A DNA stretch of 64,000 nt. It comes from Rusavskia elegans (taxonomy: Eukaryota > Ascomycota > Lecanoromycetes > Teloschistales > Teloschistaceae). Both the position numbers and the translations under genes were made by a program. The first letter of the stretch is position 1; every line of letters starts with the position of its first letter. The stretch is taken from positions 1-64,000 of the forward strand of contig SAUG01000139.1 of the NCBI GenBank assembly GCA_011316305.1. The letters are read 5' to 3'. Of this stretch, positions 27,401 to 37,344 are shown one piece after another. The notes beneath the pieces were generated by a model. That model was not told the origin of the DNA. It was given only the letters and a program-made list of their open reading frames with translations, and did no database searches.

Positions 27401-28819
27401 TTAGATAAAATCTGGAATATAAAATCTAGAACGAATTCGTTCGGTTTATATATAGTACTATTATATAGAGACCTATTATTTAGAACCTTTATATATAGAT
27501 ATTTAGCTAATCTAGGTTAGAGAATATAAACTATAGAGCTAAAGTTTACGATTAACCCGCGTTATATATAAATAAAAAACCTCTAATAATAAACCCGATA
27601 CCGGCTTAAATCGTCTATTTATAACGGTATTTAAATACGTTTATTAAGCTCTAAAACTATATATATAAATATAGAATATTATAAAGCCTTATATATAGAA
27701 TAGAAATATACGGGAAAACCGACTGGAACCTAATAGAGATAGGAGATAACTAAGATTTATACAGCTAATAGAAATATACTCCCGACTGGAATTTATACAA
27801 ATTCCACTCTTTATTATTGTTAGGATATATTTACTAAGTATCTATATAATATTAATATTAGAAAATTAAAAAAAATCTACTATAAATATTTTATACCGAA
27901 TAGGATCTTATATTTATTTACAGTAGATAGGTAATATAATTAGTAAAGATTCTAAAAGAAAATAGGATATAATAGATAAAAGTTTTAAAAGATAATAAAA
28001 TATAATTAGTCTAGATATAATAATAGAAAAAACAGTTATTTAACGAACTATATAAATTTAATAATATCGTTTATTTTTATTATTATATTTTTACTAAAGG
28101 TCGAAAATAATAAAAGCGGGTCTTTTTTTTTACCCGCTATAACTAAAGATTAGAGCGAAGTCGATAAAGGCGGTTGAAATATAATTTAATATAAATATAA
28201 TTAAAATCTAAAAGTAAAATAAAACTCCGATAAAATAAATAATAGGAAGAAAAAAAAATAATAAATACTAAAATTCAGTTAATAGAAATACTTCGTTAGA
28301 ATTAAACGTAAATCTGGATAGAAATAGAAATAAAAGATAGGATAAAATACGGGTGGAAAAGCTAATAGAATTCTATTTTAAAAATTAAATATAGATTTAG
28401 ATTAACGGTAAAAAGTAGAATTAAATATATTAGAAAATTAATAGAATTTAATCTTTAGAATCGAGCGAAGTTCGTAGTAGTAAAAGAATATTTAAAGCTA
28501 ATAACTAAAATCTATTAATAGACGACGTACATGCTAGAAGTATAGACTAATAATAACTACGACTATTAAAACTAAAAATTAGCTATTTAATAATTAAAAC
28601 TAGTAATATTAATTCTATAGCGAAAATAATAGATATTAAAGAATAGTGAAATTTATATAAAGTAAAAGTTATTTAATTAGATATAATCTAAAGGCAAAAG
28701 ATATATATAATTAGAACCGGTCGCGAAATCGAATATTTATTAATTTTAACTATATTTTACATATCTATCTACTTTATATTATATTTTTTCCCACTATAAT
28801 AAAGTTACGATATTATAAA
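24419..28819. other. AT-rich, RIP-degraded repeat DNA without recognisable genes
   Basis: TpA-rich, nearly TpG/CpA-free DNA with no intact frame and no motif I recognise. One word pair of about 110 bases is repeated in direct orientation at about 25880-25990 and 27610-27720 (both contain TTTATAACGG and then ATACGTTTATTAA), which may be the ends of a degraded element or an internal duplication. RIP seems weaker toward the right end. Confidence 0.6.
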
Positions 28820-29160
28820 TAGATTGGTTAATTCGAATCGAATTTCTATTAAACTATCGGGAACTCGACCCGCTAAACGGTCGAATCCGAATCGAATTCG
28901 GATATCCGATAGAAATCCGTTAAATCTTTTTTATTAATAATATAAAATTGGTAATACATTTAAATAAAACGTATAATCTAACTAAAATCTTTTTAGTTAA
29001 CGTAGTTCATTAATTAGAATTTTTTTAGATAAATAGATATAATTTTTATATCAAAATTATACTTTTATATTAAAATTTAACGTCTTAGCGGATTCGAATA
29101 GAATCGGATCGGATTCGGTTAACTAATCCGAATTCGAAATTCGACTCGACGGCCAATTTA
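28820..29160. mobile_element. TA-flanked terminal inverted repeat element (MITE-like), copy 1
   Basis: It starts TA-GATTGGTTAATTCG and ends CGACGGCCAATT-TA, a diverged form of the inverted ends of the better preserved copy at 48721-49116. The inside is built of mirrored CCGAATC/GATTCGG words that could fold back on themselves. The length of about 340 bases, TA at both edges and no coding frame fit a Tc1/mariner-type MITE. Confidence 0.6.
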
Positions 29161-29423
29161 ATTACGAGGCGTCTTCGTTACGAAGATAATTATAAAAGAT
29201 AAACGGAAGCAGTATTTAGTAATTATATTAATAACTAATAATAGAAGTTATTTACTAGACTGTTAAAAGCTATATATATAGAAAAAGAATCGATATATCC
29301 GACGGAGCTAATCTACTAAAAAGAAACGATCCCGCGGTTCTAGTAATTCTAATTAAACCGAACTATTAGTCCGCTTGCCTGATAAATAAGCTTGGGTACT
29401 TCTATGGAATCGTGGACGTAATA
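29161..29423 (-). repeat. Truncated old LTR of the A/B/D family, reverse orientation
   Basis: The sequence matches the reverse complement of the 410-base LTR family (compare 49925-50199) and ends with the LTR terminus reading GTGGACGTAATA at 29412-29423. The far half of the LTR is missing where the inverted-repeat element 28820-29160 abuts it. Confidence 0.7.
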
Positions 29424-29429
29424 CGAGAT

Positions 29430-29840
29430 TGTTACGTCCACGATTCCACAGAGGTATACTGGAAGATTGATTATATAAACGAGTCTAATTAACTATAGCC
29501 GCCTATAGCCGCTATAGCCGATTTTTATATAAAACCTTTTAGTAGACGGCTATCTATCGATACTATCGGCTATTTTTACTATATATATCGCTCTTTACTT
29601 CTATTAGATAGCTTTTTTTATTAGTTATTAATATAATTATTAAATATATCTTTACTATTCTTTTTTTAATTATCTATATAATATAGACGCCTTATAATAT
29701 CGTAACTATACCTTCGCGGCTACGCGGGATTAGTTATAATAATCTACGCTAGGACTCCCTTACTATTTAGTAGCTCGGACTACGCCTACGGCTGTAGCTA
29801 GGCTCGAGCGTAACGCCCTTTGACGTATAGGGACGTTACA
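29430..29840 (+). mobile_element. Solo LTR, A/B/D family, duplication GAGAT
   Basis: A 411-base LTR starting TGTTACGTCC and ending GGACGTTACA. It is flanked by the direct 5-base duplication GAGAT (29425-29429 and 29841-29845). There is no internal region, so it is a solo LTR left by recombination between two LTRs. It keeps TG and CA ends and several CpA/TpG sites, so it is less RIP-mutated than most copies. It lies six bases from the terminus of an older, oppositely oriented LTR. Confidence 0.9.
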
Positions 29841-29980
29841 GAGATTCTAACGTTCGAAAATCTTTAATCCGCTATTATATAGGTAGACTAGGCCCGATCG
29901 GGTAAAGCGCTATAGCGTTCGATAGCGCTAAACTAAAGCTGAAAAACTTACTATTTAGATTTTCTATTTTAGGCTTCTAT

Positions 29981-30019
29981 TTAATTGGAATGGACCTCTA
30001 AAATTAATTGGAATGGACC
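29981..30019. repeat. Short direct repeat at the edge of the gene island
   Basis: TTAATTGGAATGGACC occurs at 29981-29996 and 30004-30019, 23 bases apart. It sits exactly where base composition switches from RIP-type to balanced DNA. Confidence 0.7.
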
Positions 30020-30771
30020 CTTCCAGATTCAGGTATACTACGTGTACTGTAGAATGTATCTCTAAAAAATAAACAGGATGGATATCTATTTCAATTAACT
30101 ATACTGGTTAGTTTCTTGGTTTTGTTCCTAGATCCAATCAATATTCAATCACATCTGCTTTGCAATTTTTTTGGCTCGCTTTACCCTACCAGCCCCACTT
30201 TAACACCGTCGCACCATGCATCTTTCTGTCCAGACTAGTGTCATGTGAGGGGTTACGCAGGTATTCTGTCGCCCCCTGTCGCGCACGCCTGGTTGTGGTT
30301 GAGTTGCTGCCTGGAAGGTTTGCCTGGTTGCCTGATTGCCTGATTGCCTGGTTGTATGGTTTTCTGATTTCCTTTCATCGGTTCTGTAGTGGTTTAGATT
30401 CTTCTCTAGCCGGAGTGTTGTCGAAGCAATTGATGTTGTCTGCTGCGTACTGACTGCCTCGTCGTATCAAATACTATCCAGACGGGGCAAGTAGGCGAAC
30501 AACGTAGTACGGCTATATTCAGGAGGACGACAACATACTAATTGACTCTAAGCGGTCCCGTGTATCGGTTGCGCAGATTGCTGTGGTCCGGGTGCCCTGA
30601 ACACATTCCACTCCCTACTTCGTCAAATCTCCCGGGCTTTTAGAATATGGGTCAGTATCCTTTTCCCATTTAGCACATTTGCGTGAACAGAATTGATTGT
30701 GCTTTTTCAAACAAGCAGAGTTCGACGATGGTTTCAACTACCCTCATTCCCCCAACCTGCCATGGCAGGAT
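30020..30771. other. Upstream region of the AAA ATPase gene
   Basis: Balanced-composition DNA with no gene I can support. It holds a short tandem repeat (30321-30352) and probably the promoter and 5' leader of the ATPase gene. An acceptor-like CAAGCAG ends at 30718 and the ATPase frame is open from 30697, so a short upstream coding exon, for example using the ATG at 30647, cannot be excluded. Confidence 0.5.
30321..30352. repeat. Four tandem copies of an 8-base word
   Basis: TGCCTGGT, TGCCTGAT, TGCCTGAT, TGCCTGGT in a row, with a weaker fifth copy (TGTATGGT) after it. This is a small minisatellite in the upstream region of the ATPase gene. Confidence 0.8.
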
Positions 30772-33282
30772 ATGGAGGACGAGTTCCACGGCACAATGCC
30801 TGCCGCTACGGGGCACGAACCCACCGAGTCCGAGCCCGCCGAGCACGAGTCCGGCGACTTTGAAATCACCATCGACCCTTCCAACTTGATGTTCGACATG
30901 CCGGAAGCCCCGCAAGTGGAGGTCGAGGAGAAAGACCGAGGCGGTGACGCCCTGGTGCAGACTTTCTACGAAGGGCCGGCTAGATGCAAGTGCTGCACCA
31001 ACTGGGTCGAGAAACCGCCGCCGCGGATACCGGAAGCTACGCAAGATCGGTACGATCAAGCCGCCATCCGCATCTACAAGAAAAAGGGGGGCACAAAAAG
31101 GTACGGGAGTATCCTGGGTCAAAGGATCGAGGAGATCGAGATCCAGAGTCCGGTGATCATCAAGGCCATCCAGCCGCTGTTGACCGAGGTCGGGATGCCG
31201 GTCCACTCGGAGCGGCACGGTCTTCTTATGTCCTCGCCCTTCAAGGAGCTCTATTTCGCGCATTCAAAGATCCTGAATCTTGTGCAGCAGTATGAGCCCG
31301 GTAGCCTTGAGCGAAGACATTTGGATGTCCTTGCCCAGACTTTGGATGAGCTGTTCGCGGATGTTTCCAGGGAAGTTACGGATTTGAACGCCGAGAAACG
31401 GACTTCTTTCCGGTACCTCTGGACCTTGTTCCCTAAAGACATAATTGTCTACTCTCGAGTGCATGGCCTGGATAGACTGTACCAAGTAATAACCGCCGAG
31501 CAGAATAAGGAGTGCATCCACGTGCGATGTCGTCATGTCCGCTTCAATGGGGTGAGGTTTGGCACAGCCCGTACTACTGTCCATATCCATGAATTCAACG
31601 GCTACAAGCTCATCAGCGAATTGCCGGTGTTCCCACTTGGATTCCACCCTGATCCAGATTTGGAGGAGAGGCTAGCCGATAGGGGATCGAGGGTGTTGGA
31701 CTTCCAGGGAACGTCGTACCGAAATTACAATGGTTCCGCCAAAGCAGCGAAGGATGATGATGAAGAAGAATATGACAAAGATGACGAGCTCAAGTCCTAT
31801 CATGTAAGTCATTCGCCATTTCTGGCAGCCAGACTTTGATCAAATAGGTTACTGGGCGAGTCATCATTGACCCTTTCGCCTTCGAAAAGTTCGAACCTGG
31901 TTGTGTTACCGTCTTGGAGAAGATGGAGGGAGCCAAGGAGAGATCAGAAGCCGAGAAAAGTGAACAGAGTTCCATGTACGCCATCTTTCGCGACCTCGCA
32001 AAGGAATCTCGAAGAGGTCTTCGACCATCGATTGAGACGCAACAACTGAACACAACGAAACTTCGGAAGCATCGCGAGTGTCTGTGTTTGATGTCACCAA
32101 TTCTGCCCGGTTTCTCGCTTAAGATCAAGAAATGGCGTAAGTGCTCTTGGTTTCAGCTTTTCGCTTCCTACCGCTGAGATATCCTAGTATCCTTCTACGT
32201 AGACAACATCACAACTGTCTCTTGGAACGAAGAAGCATACGATCATCTGGTATTGCCAGAAAACACGAAAGACCTCCTCCGGACATTCGTTGGGAAACAT
32301 GGGCAATCGAGAGCGAACTATCCTGATGACGTGGTTGGTGGTAAAGGTTTGCGCCACTGTGAAGGGTTGAGTACGGATGGACTCCCATCGAGCTGATCAG
32401 CACTCAGGCCAAGGCCTCATCATACTTCTAGATGGGCCACCTGGCACCGGCAAAACACTAGCCGCCGAGGCTGGTAAATCTTTCATTCCTGACTGAGTAT
32501 GAAGAGTACTGACTTTTGCAACTCAAAGTGGCCGATAAGACGAGATTGCCGCTGATGTACCTGCATGCGGAAGACTTGGGCACGAAAAGCTCCCAGGTTG
32601 GATTAAGGCTTTCCAGAGCGCTCGACCTTGCTACCGAATGGAATGCCGTTGTTCTCTTAGATGGTATCCACCGCTTTGTAATCAATCTTTGAGGTTTCTA
32701 ACCAGACTCGATAGAAGCGGATACTTTTCTCGCGCAAAGATCGCTCGATTCTGCTCCCCGTAACGAAATCGTGGCTGGTAAGAGGCTGTCTTCCCATGTG
32801 GTTTTTTTGGCAGTAGTTCGATAGACGTGCTTACATTCCACAATGTCTTAGCCATGTTTCGACATCTTGAATACTACCAAGGCATAATCTTCTTGACCAC
32901 GAACCTTGTGGGCAGTATTGATGAAGCGTTCTTGTCTCGGACCAACCTTCACATCCGCTTCCCAGCGCTCTCTGCTGCTTCCCGCCGCGCAATTTGGAGC
33001 AATTTCCTCGGCAGACTGCGTTTCTTTGACCCCCCATCAATGGCGCAAGATGATGACCCAGGCACTCAAGCGGTCGCAACGTACGCATTAGACCTGGCTC
33101 CGGAAGATCTGGACTCGCTGGCTGAATGGAACCTCAACGGCCGAGAGATAAAGAACATTGTGAAGAATGCCCACTTCATCTGTTATTATGGTCACCTTAA
33201 CATGTCCTTGGACCGGCTCACGGAAGCCATTCATGTTACGACGCCATTCGCTGGGAAAGTATCTCCTGATCAAGGAGCTTAG
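30772..33282 (+). CDS. AAA+ ATPase, fungal DUF7025-type, seven exons
   Basis: Predicted exons are 30772-31803, 31848-32136, 32188-32346, 32408-32473, 32529-32663, 32715-32777 and 32852-33282. They give 724 residues with no internal stop, and the six introns of 44-74 bases all start GT and end AG. Residues about 200-340 resemble the region preceding the ATPase in this fungal family (LFPKDIIVYS, then ELPVFPLGFHPD). The AAA module has Walker A GPPGTGKT (503-510), Walker B VVLLDEAD (556-563), sensor 1 in FLTTN (Asn 599), an arginine-finger candidate Arg 611 in FLSR, and GREIKN (about 678-683). All catalytic positions are present. Proteins of this family are widespread in filamentous ascomycetes and mostly uncharacterised; ATP-driven remodelling is inferred, the substrate unknown. 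The start is the first in-frame ATG; a stop lies directly before 30697, so an upstream exon is possible. An acidic DDDEEEYDKDDE stretch ends exon 1. It converges on the broken Clr5 gene, 183 bases away. Confidence 0.88.
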
Positions 33283-33465
33283 AGGTCTTGGTTGAATGTC
33301 TGGCCTGCTATTAAGTGTTCGACGAAGTGGGGTATGGGCTGGGTTGCCATGCATAAAGATGTTTCAGGGCAGAAAAGACAAGAAATTAGCCTTGAGAAAA
33401 GGTTCGGAAGAACGGTGTACTATACTTTGGACAGTCATCTGCAGGGGAGTAATCGATTTCGCCCT
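33283..33465. other. Convergent intergenic spacer
   Basis: 183 bases between the stop of the ATPase gene (+) and the stop of the Clr5-type gene (-). It presumably holds both 3' ends; no clear signal was picked out. Confidence 0.5.
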
Positions 33466-35149
33466 TCACCGAGCGTGGCCCCCCTCATCAGTATTATCGC
33501 TCATGACAGGACCCTCGTCTGAAGGATAAGGGTCGAACTGAAGTGCTTCCTCATCTTCCTGCTCGTCCCAATCGGTGCTGCCATTGTCAAATACTAATTC
33601 TTCTTCCTCTTCTTCTCCTTGCACGCTGTCGCATCCCAACCCCGATTCGGTGTTTGGTAGTCTGAGTCCACGGCAATAGCTGCAGACCCGACCGTCTGCT
33701 TCGATCTGAAAAGGACGGAATTTTTCTTCTGTCAGGGGACCCCGGGCGTGTACTTCATGGAAACCCTGATGACGGTAGGCTATGTCTCTCCATGTTGCCT
33801 TTTGCACGTGTGTTCTACCTATAAACACGTCCAAAAAATCTGTCAAGCAGGAATAGGTTCTCTTGGCAGTACAGACTGATAAGGGTACATGAGCTTTTAC
33901 CGCAGTGTGTGAATCGATGACATCCAAGAGCATACAGGCGCTGTGACAATAGTTGCATTCCCGAACTCTCGGATCACGATCAACGACCATGCAAACTCGC
34001 ATGAGCAGTAGCCTTGATTCGGGGACATTAATAGTGAACCGGATCAACAGGCTTATGAGGCCCATCTCAGGATACGGTAATGAAGGGTCACCAAATAAAT
34101 TGTTCGCCATAGCTTGGGTTTCGGAGCTCGTTGATTCTTCCATGAGACGCCACCCATTGAGCCACTTGGTAGTATCGCGCCGCCCGAGGCCCAGCATAGT
34201 CTGACAGAGAGTCCGTTGTTTTACATGGCTGATGAGTTGCAGGGTTGTAGAGGCGGACATGGTCACTGCTTTGGAGGACACCCAGCATTCTGGAGCCGCC
34301 GGGTCGGTAGTCCAAGGATTCCGAGCTACTAGGCGGGTTATGCTGGGCGATCGAAGGATGGACTCCAAACCACTGGCCAAATTGTTCGCTTGCAATATGA
34401 TCTTCGCGGTTTGTTCCTTGGTGGCTACCAGCCCGCGGCACGCTACTCCATGTGCTGCACCTTGATGCAAATGTTGATTTACTTGAGAGGCTGTCTTGTC
34501 GGTCAACGGTTTCCTTTCGAAGAGTACATCAATAGTCACAGTATCCGCTGTCGTATCATAATGTTGTCTGATCTCGGATGCGAATGACTCGTAGCCTTCC
34601 AATACTGGTGAACCTGCATCTAGAACGGTCTCCGGGGTATGATAAGTGATGCCCAGAGGAGTGGCTGTTATTTTGTCAGTGAGGTAGGATCGGGAACAGT
34701 TAAGATTCGGCTACCAACACGACGGAGGGGACGGCAGATCACTCTGCCCACTGTTGATCCGGCTGACTAAGCGCTCCCAGCGGTCATTGTCCAATGGAGC
34801 ATCTCCGATACTGAAGAGCGTGCCGACTCCTCTCTCGCGAGCCCGTTGCTGCTGTTTTGCGACCAGGCGTCAGAGGCCTTGATGTTTTTTTTCAAGGCCC
34901 ATTCTTTGATTTTGTTCTTATATTGGCGAAGACTAAACGATGCACTAATTGTTACTGCAATGATAAGGAAGGCTTCGACCCAGCCCAGTTAACGTACCTA
35001 GCTTTAAATCCCGACTCAATTTCCAATATTTCCATGACACTCTCAAGAGGTTTGTCCTGCTGTATGTACAGTAGAACGAAGGCATCTTTAATACCTTCCC
35101 AGTCTCCTGCCGTGTGCCGGTGTCGGCGCTGCAGTGTGTTTGGCGGCAT
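33466..35149 (-). pseudogene. Clr5-domain protein gene, disrupted
   Basis: From the ATG at 35149, exon 1 (35149-34998) encodes the start of a Clr5 domain (TAGDWEGIKDAFVLLY, then ESVMEILE, GFKA). A 53-base intron (34997-34945) follows, and exon 2 completes the domain with RQYKNKIKEWALKKNIK. Clr5 is a short N-terminal domain of many fungal proteins, named after a fission yeast heterochromatin silencing factor. After about 34865 the frame shifts by one base: the family-like continuation (VAKQQQRARERGVGTLFSIG, then RWERLVSR) sits in another frame, as if one G had been lost near TGGTCGC. That frame then runs to the stop at 33466, broken only by a TAG at 34713-34711. TAG for CAG is a RIP-type change. 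A 57-base in-phase intron ending at that TAG is a weaker alternative. The C-terminus is very acidic (GEEEEEELVF). Two sequencing errors could also explain the breaks. Confidence 0.72.
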
Positions 35150-35821
35150 CGTGGGAATCCAAAAATTGACGTCCACTCTCTACCATACGCATGCAGAAGT
35201 AGCACTACAAGCAGTAGGACGCGATGGGGTCTCTTCAGATTAGATATTCAAGGTTCCAGAAAACAATCAGACAGACAGATTGGGAACGCGTCGGATGAGC
35301 CTGAAGCCGAATTCTATAACAAAGCGGGAACAAGACCGAGGCTAATATATGCAGGTGGGGCCAAGGCCGTCCGAGCTTGAACCACCCCATCGTCGAGAAC
35401 AAAAGTGCAGTAAAATTTAGGTGGGAGGGCGGCTGCTGCCAAGACAACAAGCGAGCAAATGACAGTGTGCTTTGCCTCCAACTGCAACACCACGAGCAAA
35501 TGGATGCGAGCTTTACATATATTGGCTTCGCTTACCACGTATCTGTCCAGAAAGACAAGTCATTCACCCACTCAATATTTCAATGCAAAAGTGCATTATA
35601 GCTCTGCCCGCATTCTCCCGGATATCAGCCCTCCCTCATGCCAGCCTAGCCACTGAATCTGATCCCCTGACCATGGAGATACCGTCCAGCCCCTGCTATA
35701 TGTCGATCGACCACGAATCAATGTTTGGCGGCCCTGTGAGCAACGTCCTGCTTGGTACGTCGCGGTGCCTAGCTCTTCCGGCCGATGAACTGGGTGCAAG
35801 GTGACAACCGCAAGCCATGTC
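35150..35821. other. Intergenic region, no supported gene
   Basis: Balanced-composition DNA between the divergent Clr5-type gene and the small gene at 35903. Several overlapping short open frames exist, for example one with an ATG at 35672, but none shows splice continuity or family resemblance. It probably contains both promoters. Confidence 0.5.
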
Positions 35822-35902
35822 CATAAATACCGCTCCCCTCCCCACTGAAGTGTCCGATCTTATCACTCTCCTCTTCCACTGCCTTCACACCCAACATCCA
35901 AC
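35822..35902 (+). promoter_or_regulatory. Likely core promoter and leader of the small gene
   Basis: A TATA-like CATAAATA at 35822-35829 lies 74-81 bases before the ATG. It is followed by a pyrimidine-rich stretch and a CA-rich leader (CACACCCAACATCCAAC) directly before ATG. This layout is typical of well-expressed filamentous-fungus genes. Confidence 0.55.
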
Positions 35903-36311
35903 ATGAGTCGACCAGCCTCTCCTTCGATGCAGGGCTCCGATGAGTCACCACAGGTCCTTGGTCAGGGTCCCACTATCGTGAAGCTATCAAAGATCCTAAC
36001 AGGCGTGCAGGGACGTTTGAAAGCTCCGCAAGTGAATACACACCGCTCAGCAAGGACAAAGGAACCACAAATCAAGTAAAGGAGGAAGGGCGTTCTTCGT
36101 AAGCATCGCTTCTTGCAAACATCTTTCCCGAAATTGAACTAACACCACGACTCGCAGCATACGCGAACCGGAAGAGACGAGAGCAGGCCGAGGGAATGTA
36201 GAAAAACCACACAAGAACAGCGTCGCCATGCAAAGATGGCTCGACGAGAAACCAAATGAACAACCGTTCAGCAGCATCCGCTACCACGCGGAGAGTGGGA
36301 AGAAGCATTGA
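35903..36311 (+). CDS. Small hypothetical protein, 108 residues, two exons
   Basis: Exons 35903-36075 and 36158-36311 give 108 residues. The 82-base intron has donor GTAAAG, a classic fungal branch site (GAACTAAC) and acceptor CGCAG. Without splicing the frame would end at 36079 after 58 residues. The protein is basic and Ser/Pro/Gln-rich at its N-terminus (MSRPASPSMQGSDESPQ) and ends SIRYHAESGKKH. There is no signal peptide or membrane segment. A second in-frame intron ending at about 36010 is possible because CCTAAC followed by GTGCAG lies there. Support is the promoter layout and splice signals, not homology: I recognise no family. Another open frame downstream (36304-36452) broken by one TAG suggests the gene may once have been longer. 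Confidence 0.42.
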
Positions 36312-37084
36312 CGAGCTTACTCAATGCCGATTGGAGACTGTAGCGGATTTCATTCGCAGAGCCTAGCTGGCCAGGCATCAAGCAGCTAAAAGGAGACAAG
36401 CAGCGGCTGATCCAGATGTAATTCGCGCAGGCCCATATGACAATCAAGAATGAGTTTGGTGTGATAACCAGACTTCCAAGTCATCAACGTGCGGATACTT
36501 GACGAACCTATTGTGCCACTGACATTGTGATGTTGCGTGTATCCACGTGACATCTGCCTCCCATGTCTTGTCCGATAGCTTTTCATGCATTCTTTGTTCC
36601 AAGTCTCCCTTTCTCGATTGTAGCTAGGCCGAAGCTTGAGCGATCATGCGAAATCCTGTCGAATGTTGTCGCCTTGTCTTGGCGGAGCCGCGCTAACCTC
36701 AGCTTCGGATTTTAGGTCCCTTAAATGATGTGCCGCTCTTGGCATGAACTTAACGGCCACGAATCTGTCGCACAGTCTCCCTTTTTCCACTCCACGGTCC
36801 TGCCGACGATTTAGTGCCTACGAACGTCGTGCACAAAGGAGTCGTAGTGGTTGAATAAGAAGCTGCAGTCTCGTATACTGGGTAGAATGACGGCACGTGC
36901 TACCGTTCACCGGTTCAAGCGCGGTGGCGCCGGAAAAGGTACTTAGAATAGAGTGACAGCTCTACTACGCGGTAGGTCCCGTCTCCCGACGCCCTACGGC
37001 CACCGTTGCTAGCCGCCAACCTCGTCGTCGTAATATTATCGTCACAAGAGCAGCACCCAAGAGACGTGGTATAAAACAAAACTT
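36312..37084. other. End of the gene island, no supported gene
   Basis: Balanced DNA after the small gene. A frame across 36304-36452 is open except for a TAG at 36354-36356 and may be a remnant of a coding exon. The rest shows no gene, tRNA or repeat I can defend. Composition drops sharply to AT-rich at about 37085. Confidence 0.45.
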
Positions 37085-37344
37085 TATTTATTGTACTAAC
37101 TGTAATTATAAAGAAGAAAAACAATTTGAAAAATTTAAATCTTGATTAAATATTTAAATTGAAATTTTATAAAAGATTTTCATTTTATTTTTGATAGATG
37201 AATTTATTACTATTAAAATTTTATAATTTACTTTAATAATTACTATTACTTTTTATTATTCGATTTTCAATAGATTTTTATAAATATATAGATTTTTTTT
37301 AAATGATTGTTTTTAAAATAAATTTGAGTTTAATATTTTTAATA
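37085..37344. other. AT-rich spacer
   Basis: Very AT-rich DNA that still contains TpG and CpA, so it is low in GC without the full RIP signature. I see nothing else in it. Confidence 0.5.

Noticed and set aside
30160..30453. 97-codon open frame upstream of the ATPase gene
   Set aside because: It has no ATG at its start, reads through the octamer minisatellite, and has no domain; more likely promoter DNA.
30670..31263. 197-codon frame antisense to ATPase exon 1
   Set aside because: It is a shadow of the GC-rich third positions of the real exon; the sense frame has clear family words and splices on.
35672..35803. ATG frame MEIPSSPCYMSIDHES... before the small gene
   Set aside because: It ends soon after a possible donor and no acceptor gives a convincing continuation; it overlaps the promoter region of the better supported gene.
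36905..36935. GGTTCAAGC word resembling a tRNA T-arm
   Set aside because: No matching acceptor, D-arm or anticodon arm can be drawn around it.
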